Shown here one piece after another: positions 44,101-52,385 of a DNA stretch of 64,000 nt (position 1 is the stretch's first letter; every line of letters begins with the position of its first letter). The notes beneath the pieces are model-generated. The model was not told the origin of the DNA and did not search any database. It worked only from the letters and a program-made list of their open reading frames with translations. This DNA comes from Hydrogenophaga sp. PBL-H3 (GTDB lineage: Bacteria > Pseudomonadota > Gammaproteobacteria > Burkholderiales > Burkholderiaceae_C): the NCBI RefSeq assembly GCF_010104355.1, contig NZ_CP044972.1, positions 3,348,001 through 3,412,000 of the forward strand, given 5' to 3'. The position numbers were made by a program, and so were the translations under genes.

Positions 44101-45099
44101 ATGACCTGGGCGCAACTCCTCCCCCTCATCTTCCTCGCCGTGATGGGCCTGGCCCTGCTGGCGTATGTGGTGCTCGACGGCTACGACCTCGGCGTGGGCC
44201 TGCTGCTGCCGCTGGCCACCGAAAGCCAGAAGGACACCATGATCGCCAGCATCGGTCCGTTCTGGGACGCCAACGAAACCTGGCTGGTGCTGGGCGTTGG
44301 CGTGTTGCTGGTGGCGTTTCCGTTTGCACACGGCCTGGTGTTGCAGGCGCTGTATCTGCCGGTGGCCGTGATGCTGATCGGCCTGATCCTGCGCGGCGTG
44401 GCGTTCGACTTCCGCGTGAAGGCACCGCTGCAATACAAGGCCTTCTGGAACAGGGCCTTCTTTGCCGGCTCGCTGCTCGCCAGCAGCGCGCAGGGCTGGA
44501 TGCTGGGCAGCTACATCACCGGCTTCGAACAAGGCCTGCTCGGCCTCGCGTTCAGCCTGGGCATAGCGATCACGCTGCCGGCCGCCTACATCCTGCTGGG
44601 CGCAGGCTGGCTGATCATGAAGACCGACGGTGAGTTGCAGGCGCGCGCGGTGCACTGGGCGCGGCGCGTGCTCTGGCCCATGGGTGTGGCGTTGGTGGCC
44701 ATCTCGGCGGCCACGCCGCTGGTGAATCCGGCGGTGGTGCAGAAGTGGTTTGGCGTGCCCGAGGTGTTCGCGCTGCTGCCGGTGCCGCTGACCTGCGCCA
44801 TCGCCTTCTTCGCCGTGCGCTGGGTGGTCACCCACCCCGAGGTGGTGAAGGCCGGCTACGGGTGGGTGGTGTTCGTCTCCACCGTGCTGATCTTCGTGCT
44901 GGCCTTCTTCGGCCTGTCGTACAGCATCTACCCCGACATCGTGATCGGCCGCATGACGGTTTGGGAAGCGGCCATCGGCACCGAGTCGCTCACCGTGATC
45001 TTCATCGGTGTGGCGATCACGCTGCCGGTGATCATCGTCTACACGGTCTTCATGTACCGGGTGTTCTGGGGGAAAGCCCGCGATCTGACGTACAACTAG
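44101..45099 (+). CDS. cydB: Cytochrome bd-type quinol oxidase subunit II
   Basis: A 332-residue membrane subunit: LLAYVVLDGYDLGVGLLLPL near the N-terminus, IGPFWDANETWLVLGVGVLL, LRGVAFDFRVK, then DIVIGRMTVWEAAIGTESL. It pairs with CydA. No cydX-like small gene is seen after it; a repeat region begins immediately downstream. Confidence 0.94.
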   Translation: MTWAQLLPLIFLAVMGLALLAYVVLDGYDLGVGLLLPLATESQKDTMIASIGPFWDANETWLVLGVGVLLVAFPFAHGLVLQALYLPVAVMLIGLILRGVAFDFRVKAPLQYKAFWNRAFFAGSLLASSAQGWMLGSYITGFEQGLLGLAFSLGIAITLPAAYILLGAGWLIMKTDGELQARAVHWARRVLWPMGVALVAISAATPLVNPAVVQKWFGVPEVFALLPVPLTCAIAFFAVRWVVTHPEVVKAGYGWVVFVSTVLIFVLAFFGLSYSIYPDIVIGRMTVWEAAIGTESLTVIFIGVAITLPVIIVYTVFMYRVFWGKARDLTYN

Positions 45100-45102
45100 A
45101 AG

Positions 45103-45283
45103 CACCCCCCTGCGCCGCTGACGCGGCTTCCCCCTCTCTGGCGCGCCTTCGGCGCTGGGAGGGGGGATGGCATCTTGGGCCGGCGGAGCCGGACCCTTGA
45201 TGCCCCTGGCACTTGCGTTGCTTCGCGCGTTGTGTGTCTTCGCTCCCTCGCCCCTCTGGGGAGAGGGCTGGGGTGAGGGGCGG
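45103..45283. repeat. Two GC-rich intergenic repeats between cydB and guaD
   Basis: The first (45103-45205) has GCGCCGCTGACGCGGC, then CCCCCTCTCTGGCGCGCC opposite GGCGCTGGGAGGGGGG, and GGGCCGGCGGAGCCGG. The second (45247-45283) pairs CCTCGCCCCTCT with AGAGGGCTGGGGTGAGG around GGGG. Both look like families of short repeats widely spread in Comamonadaceae. They fill the 193-base convergent gap and may act as bidirectional terminators. No gene is seen. Confidence 0.55.
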
Positions 45284-45292
45284 CTGTCTGGC

Positions 45293-46573
45293 TTACTGGC
45301 CCGCGACCAACGTCCGTTCAATCACCCGGTCATCACCCAGCACGATCAGCGCGAACAGCAGTTCGTCGAGGCTGCTGGCCTGAGAAGTCTTGCGGGCCAA
45401 CAGCGGTGTGGCCTTCGGATCGAGCACCACGAAGTCGGCCTCGTTACCAGGTTGCAGGTTGCCCACCACACCCTCCAGGCCGAGCGCCTTCGCCGCACCC
45501 GCCGTGTGTTGCCACCACAGCTGGCCTGGCGTGAGGCTAAGGCCCGGCTTGCTCTGGCCTTCTCGGCCCACGCAGTAGGCCGCCAGCATGGTGTGAAACG
45601 GTGAGAAGCTGGTGCCACCACCCACGTCGCTGGCCAGGCCGTAGCCCATGCCCGCGGCGTCGGCCGCTGCAAAGTCAAAAAAGCCGCTGCCCAGGAACAG
45701 GTTGCTCGTGGGGCTCACCGCTGCCACCGCACCCGTGTGCGCCATCAGCGCGCGGTCGGCGGCGTCGAGGTGGATGCAGTGGGCATACACCGCGCGCTCG
45801 CGCAGCAGACCGAAGTCGCCGTACACGCCCAGGTAGCTGCGCGCGTTTGGAAACAGCTCGGCCGCCCAGCGCACTTCGTCCAGGTTTTCGGCCACGTGCG
45901 ACTGGATCCACACGTCGCCATGCTTCGCGGCCAGCTCACCCGCTCCGCGCAACTGCTCGGGCGTGCTGGTGGGCGCAAAGCGAGGCGTGATCGCGTAGCC
46001 CAGTCGGTCCACGCCGTGCCAGCGCTGGATCAGCGCCTCCGTGTCGATCAGGCTCTGCTCGGTGTCGTCGCGCACGCCGTCGGGGCTGTGACGGTCCTGC
46101 AGCACCTTGCCGGTGATGAACCGCAGGCCGCGGCGTTGCGCCTCTTCAAATGCCGCGTTCACCGACGCGGGGTGCGAGGTGGCGAATGTGAGCGCGGTGG
46201 TCACACCGTGGCGGCTCAGTTCGTCAAAGAAGAAACGGGCCACCTCACCCGCATGTTCACCATCGTGAAAACGCGACTCGTGCGGAAAGGTGTAGTTCTC
46301 CAGCCAGGGCAGCAGGCCCGCGGCGGGCGCACCGATCACGTCCGTCTGCGGGTAGTGGATGTGCATGTCCACAAACCCCGGCGCGATGATCTTGCCGCGC
46401 AGGTCTTCCACCGCCACGCCGGGGAAGCGATCGATCAGCGCCGCGTGGTCGCCCACGGCGCGCACGACCGATTGCCCTTTTGCGTCCGGCCCCACGACCA
46501 GCAGGCCGTCGGCCTCGAACACGGGAGACTGGTCGTCGGCAAAACGCAGCAGGGGCGCTCGGTAAGCTTTCAT
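45293..46573 (-). CDS. guaD: Guanine deaminase
   Basis: A 426-residue amidohydrolase turning guanine into xanthine. Zinc and substrate motifs: GFVDMHIHYPQTDVIG, HVAENLDEVRW, YAHCIHLD, PTSNLFLGSG and SDVGGGTSFSPF. Starts at 46573 and 46609 are both possible; 46573 fits relatives. It sits 55 bases after the binding-protein gene on the same strand. Its product feeds the xdhAB dehydrogenase further right. Confidence 0.92.
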   Translation of the reverse strand: MKAYRAPLLRFADDQSPVFEADGLLVVGPDAKGQSVVRAVGDHAALIDRFPGVAVEDLRGKIIAPGFVDMHIHYPQTDVIGAPAAGLLPWLENYTFPHESRFHDGEHAGEVARFFFDELSRHGVTTALTFATSHPASVNAAFEEAQRRGLRFITGKVLQDRHSPDGVRDDTEQSLIDTEALIQRWHGVDRLGYAITPRFAPTSTPEQLRGAGELAAKHGDVWIQSHVAENLDEVRWAAELFPNARSYLGVYGDFGLLRERAVYAHCIHLDAADRALMAHTGAVAAVSPTSNLFLGSGFFDFAAADAAGMGYGLASDVGGGTSFSPFHTMLAAYCVGREGQSKPGLSLTPGQLWWQHTAGAAKALGLEGVVGNLQPGNEADFVVLDPKATPLLARKTSQASSLDELLFALIVLGDDRVIERTLVAGQ

Positions 46574-46628
46574 GGGCACGAGCTTAGTGCCACGAAGAAC
46601 GTCCGACATACCAAAAGGGACATGGCGC

Positions 46629-47723
46629 CTATCGGTCGATCTTGGCCAGCACGCCTTCGGCCAGCCACTTCATGCCCAGGATCTCGGCGTCGGAGAGCGA
46701 CTTTCCGGCAGCAATCGCGACCTGACCTTCGTTGTCGCGCACACCACCGACGCTGGCAAACACCTGCAGGCGGCCCGCAGCCATGTCGGCCTGTCGTGCC
46801 AGCACCTCGTCACGCACGGCGGCCGGCACCTTGGGGCCGAAACCATCCACGCGGACCATGCCGTCCTTCACACCGCCCCACACGCTGCCGCTCTCCCACT
46901 TGCCGTCCAGCACGGCCTGCACGCGGCGGGTGTAGTAGTCGCCCCAGAGGTGGGTCACAGCCACGACCTGCGCGTCGGGCCCGAACTGGCGCATGTCGGA
47001 GTGGTAAGCCACGGCGAGCTTGCCGCGCTCCTGCGCTGCGGTCATCACGGCGGTGGAGCCGGTGTGAAACGCCAGCACCTCGGCACCCTGGTTCATGAGC
47101 GTCATGGCCGCGTCGCGCTCGCGCGGCGGGTTGAACCACTCGCCCAGGAACACCACACGCACGGTGGCCTTGGGGTTGACCGAGCGCATGCCCAGCGTGA
47201 ACGCATTGATGCCCTGGATCACCTCGGGGATGGGGAAGCCCGCCACGTAACCAGCCTGCGTCGCCAGACGCCCCGCAGCCACACCAGCGAGATAACGGCC
47301 TTCGTAGTAGCGCGCGTTCGCCGTGGCCACGTTGGGCGCAGTCTTGTAGCCGGTGATGGATTCGAACTTCACGTCGGGGAACTCGCGCGCCACCTTGAGC
47401 GTGGGCTCCATGTAGCCGAAGCTCGGCGTGAAGATGATGCGGTGGCCCTGCTGCGCCAGATCGCGGATCACACGCTCGGCGTCGGCCCCCTCGGGCACGT
47501 TCTCCACAAAACTGGTCTGCACGCGGTTGCCCAGGGCGGCCTGCACCGCAAGACGCCCCTGCTCGTGCTGGCGCACCCAGCCTGCGGGGGTGAGTGGCGC
47601 GACATAGACGAACGCGGCCTTCAACGGCGTGGGCGCCGGGGCCTGTGCGTGGGTGGAAAAGGGAATGGAAAAACTGGCAACCGCCAGTGCGCAGACGCAC
47701 CGGGTCACGAGGTTTTTGTACAT
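46629..47723 (-). CDS. BMP-family ABC transporter substrate-binding protein (second copy)
   Basis: A 364-residue secreted protein with a Sec signal ending STHAQA and no lipobox cysteine. The body is a BMP/PnrA-type purine-nucleoside-binding fold: FVYVAPLTPAGWVRQHEQGR, TSFVENVPEGADAERVIRDL, GYMEPTLKVAREFPDVKFES, AGFPIPEVIQGINAFTLG. It parallels the lipoprotein at 51131 almost segment by segment, so they are paralogues. No permease is next to it; it may share the 52-56 kb transporter. It is followed by guaD. Confidence 0.88.
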   Translation of the reverse strand: MYKNLVTRCVCALAVASFSIPFSTHAQAPAPTPLKAAFVYVAPLTPAGWVRQHEQGRLAVQAALGNRVQTSFVENVPEGADAERVIRDLAQQGHRIIFTPSFGYMEPTLKVAREFPDVKFESITGYKTAPNVATANARYYEGRYLAGVAAGRLATQAGYVAGFPIPEVIQGINAFTLGMRSVNPKATVRVVFLGEWFNPPRERDAAMTLMNQGAEVLAFHTGSTAVMTAAQERGKLAVAYHSDMRQFGPDAQVVAVTHLWGDYYTRRVQAVLDGKWESGSVWGGVKDGMVRVDGFGPKVPAAVRDEVLARQADMAAGRLQVFASVGGVRDNEGQVAIAAGKSLSDAEILGMKWLAEGVLAKIDR

Positions 47724-47751
47724 GGTGGTCCTCTACATGGCTTCCGTGAAT

Positions 47752-47784
47752 GAAAAAGCGAGCCGGGGAAGCACCGGGCTCGCT
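47752..47784 (-). terminator. Rho-independent terminator after fic
   Basis: On the minus strand AGCGAGCC pairs with GGCTCGCT around a 12-base loop and is followed directly by TTTTT. It lies between the fic stop (47796) and the binding-protein start (47723), so the latter has its own promoter. Confidence 0.85.
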
Positions 47785-47795
47785 GGGTATGGATT

Positions 47796-48935
47796 TTAAC
47801 TGCGCTCGCCGTGAACCAGCTCGTATGCGGTGCTTCGACCGCCCGCCTCCGTCTTGCGCAGCACCCCTTGCGACAGCAGTTGCTGCAGGTCACGCAATGC
47901 CGTGTCGGGCGAACACTTGGTCAGCTTGGCCCACTGCCCGCTGGTAAGCCGGCCTTCAAAACCATCGAGCACACGGTTGAGCATGGCCACCTGCCGCTCG
48001 TTCAAGGGGGTCTGCGCCCAGCGCTGCCAGAAACGCACCTTGAGCAACACCGAATCCAGCGTCTGGTGGGCACTCTCCACCGCGCGCAGCAAAGTGGCGA
48101 GAAACCAGCTCAGCCACTCGGTGGCGTCCAGGTCGCCGCGCTGCGTGCGCTCCAGCACCTCGTAGTAGCGTTTGCGCTCGCGCTGGATCTGCGCGGAGAG
48201 GCTGTAGAAGCGTTGCGGGCTGCCATCGCCCCGCGCAAGAAAAAGATCGCCCACCGCTCGCGCAATGCGGCCGTTGCCGTCGTCGAACGGGTGCACCGTC
48301 ACAAGCCACAGGTGGGCCAGCCCGGCCTTGATCACCGCCGGCTCGCCGGTGGCGGCATTGGCCCACGCAAGAAATTCGTCCATCTCGGCAGACAGGCGTT
48401 CGGCCGGCGGCGCCTCGAAGTGCACCCGCTGCCGCTGCACCGGCCCCGACACCACCTGCATCGGACCCGACGCGTCGTTGCGCCAGGCGCCCACGCGAAT
48501 GCGGGTGAGACTGCCGAAGCCGGTGGGAAACAGCGCCGCATGCCAGCCGAAAAGCCGCTCGGCTGTCAACGGCTCCTGATGGAGCTGGGTGGCATCCAGC
48601 ACCATGTCGACCACGCCGTCCACATGGCGGTTCGCGGGCAACAACGCCCCGATGTCCACGCCCAGGCGGCGGGCCACCGACGACCGCACGGACAACACGT
48701 CCAGCTGCTCACCTTCGATGGCGCTGGTCTTGACCACGTCGTCGGTCAGCGCGAGCAGGCTGGCGCGCTCCTGCAAGGCCATGCCCACGTCGGCCAGGCG
48801 GCCCAGCAAAACGCCCTGGGCGCGGCTCACGTCCGCCAGCGGCGCAGCCAGCGCCGACAGGTCGTAGTGCAGGGCCGGCCACTCAGGGGCCTGCCAGATG
48901 TAGCGCGGGGCGCGCCGGTATTCACCGCTGTTCAT
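47796..48935 (-). CDS. Fic family protein with C-terminal winged helix
   Basis: A 379-residue protein. The Fic core carries the complete catalytic motif HPFDDGNGRIAR, so AMP transfer (or another UMP/phosphocholine-type transfer) is possible. An N-terminal inhibitory helix motif TSAIEGE is present, so activity is probably self-restrained. The C-terminal 80 residues (LNERQVAMLNRVLDGFEGRL, KLTKCSPDTALRDLQQLLSQ, GRSTAYELV) form a winged helix likely to bind DNA. Two matched inverted repeats immediately upstream are candidate operators. It is inserted between purine genes but has its own terminator. Confidence 0.9.
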   Translation of the reverse strand: MNSGEYRRAPRYIWQAPEWPALHYDLSALAAPLADVSRAQGVLLGRLADVGMALQERASLLALTDDVVKTSAIEGEQLDVLSVRSSVARRLGVDIGALLPANRHVDGVVDMVLDATQLHQEPLTAERLFGWHAALFPTGFGSLTRIRVGAWRNDASGPMQVVSGPVQRQRVHFEAPPAERLSAEMDEFLAWANAATGEPAVIKAGLAHLWLVTVHPFDDGNGRIARAVGDLFLARGDGSPQRFYSLSAQIQRERKRYYEVLERTQRGDLDATEWLSWFLATLLRAVESAHQTLDSVLLKVRFWQRWAQTPLNERQVAMLNRVLDGFEGRLTSGQWAKLTKCSPDTALRDLQQLLSQGVLRKTEAGGRSTAYELVHGERS

Positions 48936-48954
48936 GCGGCGATTGTGCCGCTGG

Positions 48955-48983
48955 TGCGGTGAATTTTCAAGTCATTCACCGCA
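48955..48983. promoter_or_regulatory. Inverted repeat 1 upstream of fic
   Basis: TGCGGTGAAT at 48955-48964, a 9-base spacer, then ATTCACCGCA at 48974-48983; the arms pair perfectly. It begins 20 bases upstream of the fic ATG, and a further half-site (TGCGGCGATT) starts at the ATG itself. Confidence 0.7.
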
Positions 48984-48988
48984 CATCA

Positions 48989-49017
48989 TGCGGCGAATGG
49001 CGCGGCTATTCGCCGCA
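48989..49017. promoter_or_regulatory. Inverted repeat 2 upstream of fic
   Basis: TGCGGCGAAT at 48989-48998, a 9-base spacer, then ATTCGCCGCA at 49008-49017; the arms pair perfectly. It has the same geometry as repeat 1, five bases further upstream, with a compensated C/T change in the arms. Confidence 0.7.
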
Positions 49018-49025
49018 CACCCCGC

Positions 49026-50039
49026 TCAGGTGGCAATGAAACCATCCAGCAGGACCATCAGCTCCGCGCGGCGGGCCTCGCTCACGAAGCTGGCTTCAAA
49101 GCTGTTGCGCGCCAGCGTGATCACGTCGTCGCGCGACAGGTCCAGGGCCTCGACCGTCTGCACGAAATTGGCGTTCATGTAACCGCCGAAATAGGCCGGA
49201 TCGTCCGAGTTGACGGTGGCGCACAGACCGGCATTCAGCAGGCGCTTCATCGGGTGGTCCTTCAGATCGTTCACCACGCAGAGCTTGAGGTTGGACAACG
49301 GGCACACCGTGAGTGGCGTGCGGCGCTTCGCGAGCTCGGCCACCAGCGCCGGGTCTTCGAGCGAGCGCACGCCGTGGTCGATGCGCTCGGTCTTCAGATC
49401 GTTCAGCGCTTCCCAGATGTAGCCCGGTGGTCCCTCTTCGCCCGCGTGCGCCACGATGCGCAGACCGAGTTCGCGGCAGCGCGCGAACACGCGAGAGAAC
49501 TTCGCTGGCGGGTGGCCGACCTCGCTCGAATCCAGACCCACGCCGATGAAGTGTTCGCGGTGGGGCAGCGCTGCTTCCAAGGTGGCAAAGGCGTCTTCTT
49601 CGCTCAGGTGGCGCAGGAAACACAGGATGAGCGAGGCACTGATGCCCAGCTCGGCCTGGGCACGCTTGCACGCGCTCGAAAGGCCCTGAATCACGGTGGC
49701 CATGGGCACGCCGCGCGCGGTGTGGGTCTGCGGGTCGAAGAAGAGTTCAGCGTGCACCACGTTGTCGGCCTTGGCGTGCAGGAAGTAGGCCCAGGCCATG
49801 TCGTGAAAGTCGGCCTCCTGCAGCAACACGCTGGCACCGGCGTAGTAAATGTCCAGAAAACTCTGCAGGTTGGTGAAGGCGTAGGCCTCGCGCAGCGCTT
49901 CCACGCTCGCATAGGGCAGGCTCAGTCCGTTGCGCTGCGCGAGCGCAAAAATCAGCTCGGGCTCCAGCGAGCCTTCGATGTGGATGTGCAGCTCGGCCTT
50001 GGGGATGGCGGCGGCGAGTTCGGCGGCGGTCGTGGTCAT
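49026..50039 (-). CDS. Adenine deaminase (adenosine deaminase superfamily)
   Basis: A 337-residue zinc amidohydrolase: KAELHIHIEGSLEPE (HxH metal site), CFLRHLSEEDAFATLE, IVAHAGEEGPP (catalytic Glu), RIDHGVRSLEDP and TVNSDDPAYFGG. The HIEGSLEPE signature is that of the adenine-deaminase branch rather than the adenosine-specific one, so adenine to hypoxanthine is the likely reaction. It starts 10 bases after the Rieske gene stop on the same strand. Confidence 0.88.
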   Translation of the reverse strand: MTTTAAELAAAIPKAELHIHIEGSLEPELIFALAQRNGLSLPYASVEALREAYAFTNLQSFLDIYYAGASVLLQEADFHDMAWAYFLHAKADNVVHAELFFDPQTHTARGVPMATVIQGLSSACKRAQAELGISASLILCFLRHLSEEDAFATLEAALPHREHFIGVGLDSSEVGHPPAKFSRVFARCRELGLRIVAHAGEEGPPGYIWEALNDLKTERIDHGVRSLEDPALVAELAKRRTPLTVCPLSNLKLCVVNDLKDHPMKRLLNAGLCATVNSDDPAYFGGYMNANFVQTVEALDLSRDDVITLARNSFEASFVSEARRAELMVLLDGFIAT

Positions 50040-50049
50040 GTCGGATCTT

Positions 50050-51063
50050 TCAACAAGTGCCCAGCGAGATGCCAAGGCGTTTGAGATAGCGGCGGTAAGC
50101 GCTCGACACGCGATCGGCGGGTCCATGCACTTCGGTCACCGGCGCTGTGCGACCAATCGGCAGGGTGCGCGGCGTCTGCGATTCCACCACCGGGCGGTCT
50201 TGTGCAAACACGGTGTCCTGAAAGTCGATCAGCTGCTGGTCGCTCGACGCATCCCCCTGCGTGGCCATCACGAACCAGGCGGTGCATGCCGTGTCGGCAT
50301 CGGGACGGATGAAAAGTGCAATGGCATTGCTCACCGGGTCGCCTGCGGTCGCGTCCTTGCGCAAGATGGCGGCAAAGGGGTGCGGCACGTCGTAGCGGTA
50401 GGCGATCCACGCACCACCGTCCGCACCCGCGTAAGCGCGGGGCTGCCAGGCACGCGCACCGATCACGGCCAATCCGTCAGCGCCCTCTTCCACCTGCCCT
50501 GTTTCCACCTTCGCATGGCTGCGTTCGCCCAGCCAGCCTTCGTGCACGAAGCCGAAGTGGCTGAGGTCGAGAAAATTCTCTACCAGGCGTGGCGCGCTGG
50601 TGTTGAGCTCGTAAGGGCCGCAGACGACACGACGCCACGCCGCGTCGTCACCTGGGGCGAACACGGGCAGGTCATCGAGAGATCCGCGCGCGGTCTGTGG
50701 CGCCTGCAGCCGCACCCACACCAGCCCGAAACGCTCACACGCATCGAACACCGTGGCCACATGGCCAGCGGGCGGCGTGAAGTCGGGCGCGGCGGGAATG
50801 TGCTGGCACTGCCCCGTGTGACCAAACTGCCAGCCGTGGTAAGGGCATTCCAGCCGCGCACCGTGCACACCGATCAACACCCGGCCCAGCGAGAGCTGGG
50901 CGCCGCGGTGCGGGCACTGGTCGGCCCAGGCGTGCACACGGCCTGCGTCGTGCCCGGGTTCCCGCCAGAGCACCAGTGCTTGCCCGAGCAGCGCGCACGC
51001 CACCGGCGCCTCACGCACCTGGTTGGATGCGATCACGGGGTACCAGAGTTGTTGTTCGATCAT
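50050..51063 (-). CDS. Rieske-type ring-hydroxylating oxygenase, terminal component
   Basis: A 337-residue protein. Rieske [2Fe-2S] ligands are in QCPHRGAQL and CPYHGWQF (CxH...CxxH), and the mononuclear iron site is in NFLDLSHFGFVHEG. It lacks any reductase or ferredoxin neighbour. Lying inside a purine locus, it could act on a purine, like HpxD of Klebsiella in hypoxanthine oxidation, or on a methylated purine; this is inference. ATG 51063 follows a terminator hairpin. Confidence 0.82.
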   Translation of the reverse strand: MIEQQLWYPVIASNQVREAPVACALLGQALVLWREPGHDAGRVHAWADQCPHRGAQLSLGRVLIGVHGARLECPYHGWQFGHTGQCQHIPAAPDFTPPAGHVATVFDACERFGLVWVRLQAPQTARGSLDDLPVFAPGDDAAWRRVVCGPYELNTSAPRLVENFLDLSHFGFVHEGWLGERSHAKVETGQVEEGADGLAVIGARAWQPRAYAGADGGAWIAYRYDVPHPFAAILRKDATAGDPVSNAIALFIRPDADTACTAWFVMATQGDASSDQQLIDFQDTVFAQDRPVVESQTPRTLPIGRTAPVTEVHGPADRVSSAYRRYLKRLGISLGTC

Positions 51064-51082
51064 CGGAGCCTCATTCAAACAG

Positions 51083-51106
51083 GAAAGCCGCCCGAAGGCG
51101 GCTTTC
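51083..51106 (-). terminator. Hairpin terminator after the BMP lipoprotein gene
   Basis: On the minus strand GAAAGCCGCC pairs with GGCGGCTTTC around a TTCG tetraloop, followed by CTGTTT. It lies between the transporter lipoprotein stop and the Rieske gene start and may end or attenuate the transporter transcript. Confidence 0.75.
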
Positions 51107-51130
51107 GTTGTCAATGCATGTCGGGCGGGA

Positions 51131-52276
51131 TCAGTTGGGAACTTTGCCCTCGACGCCCTTGACGTAGAACTTCACGCCACCCAGGAACTTGTCGTCGGCG
51201 ACCACGTCCTTGGCCAGCACTTCCTTGCCATCCGAACCCATGATCGGGCCCTTCCAGATCGAGAAGCTGCCGTCCTTCAAGCCGGCGCGCACGGCGTCCA
51301 CCTTGGCCTTGGCTTCGGCGGGCACGTCTTCAGCCACCGAAACCATGTCGATCGCGCCTTCCTTCACGCCCCACCATACGCCACCGGTGGACCAGGTGCC
51401 TTCCAGCGCATCCTTGGTGGCCTTGATGTAGTAAGGCGCCCAGTTGATCACGGCCGAGCCCAGGTGGGCCTTGGGGCCATAGGCGGTCATGTCGGAGTCC
51501 CAGCCGAAGGCGCGCTTGCCCAGCTTCTCTGCGGTCTGCAGCACGGCGGACGAGTCGGTGTTCTGGAACAGCACGTCGGCACCCCCGTTGATCAGCGAGG
51601 TGGCGGCTTCGGTTTCTTTTGGTGGATCGAACCAGCCGTTGACCCAGACCACGCTGGTCTTGATCTTGGGGTTCACCGATTGCGCGCCCAGCGTGAAGCT
51701 GTTGATGTTGCGGATCACTTCAGGAATTGGAATCGAGGCCACGACGCCGAGCTTGTTGCTCTTGGTCATGCTGCCGGCGATCACGCCAGCCATGTACGCG
51801 CCTTCGTAGGTGCGGCTGTCGTAGGTGCGCATGTTCTCGGCGGTCTTGTAGCCGGTGGCGTGCTCGAACTTCACGTCCTTGAAGTCGGGTGCTACCTTGA
51901 GCATGGGCTCCATGTAGCCGAAGGTGGTGCCGAACACCAGCTTGTTGCCCTGGCTGGCGAGATCGCGCAACACGCGCTCGGCGTCGGCGCTCTCGGGCAC
52001 GTTCTCCACGAAGCTGGTGACAACCTTGTCGCCAAACTCCTTCTCGACTGCCTTGCGGCCGTTGTCGTGGGCGAAGGTCCAGCCGCCATCACCCACCGGG
52101 CCAACGTAGGCAAAGGCGATCTTCAGCGGCTCGGGCTTCGGCGCCGGTGCGGCGGCGGGCGCAGGTGCAGCGGGCGCAGCGACCTCTTCCTTCTTGCCAC
52201 AGCCGATCAGCACGGCGCTGGCCAAGGCGGTCAGCGCAGCGACCTTCATCAGGGAACGTTTGCTCAAATCTGTCAT
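51131..52276 (-). CDS. BMP-family ABC transporter substrate-binding lipoprotein
   Basis: A 381-residue lipoprotein: lipobox VLIGC (Cys near 26), an Ala/Pro linker, then a PnrA-type binding fold (AFAYVGPVGDGGWTFAHDNG, VTSFVENVPESADAERVL, ASIPIPEVIRNINSFTLG, FQNTDSSAVLQTAE). It delivers ligand, probably purine nucleosides or bases, to the permeases encoded 110 bases upstream. Paralogue of the protein at 46629. Confidence 0.9.
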   Translation of the reverse strand: MTDLSKRSLMKVAALTALASAVLIGCGKKEEVAAPAAPAPAAAPAPKPEPLKIAFAYVGPVGDGGWTFAHDNGRKAVEKEFGDKVVTSFVENVPESADAERVLRDLASQGNKLVFGTTFGYMEPMLKVAPDFKDVKFEHATGYKTAENMRTYDSRTYEGAYMAGVIAGSMTKSNKLGVVASIPIPEVIRNINSFTLGAQSVNPKIKTSVVWVNGWFDPPKETEAATSLINGGADVLFQNTDSSAVLQTAEKLGKRAFGWDSDMTAYGPKAHLGSAVINWAPYYIKATKDALEGTWSTGGVWWGVKEGAIDMVSVAEDVPAEAKAKVDAVRAGLKDGSFSIWKGPIMGSDGKEVLAKDVVADDKFLGGVKFYVKGVEGKVPN

Positions 52277-52385
52277 GGATGAACCTCAAGGTTGGGAGGG
52301 TGGTGGAACGGAAACGGAAAACGAGTTCAGCCTCACCCCGTAGGGTATCTGCGCAGGCGGATTTTTCAAGAAAGTTGGCTTGAAA

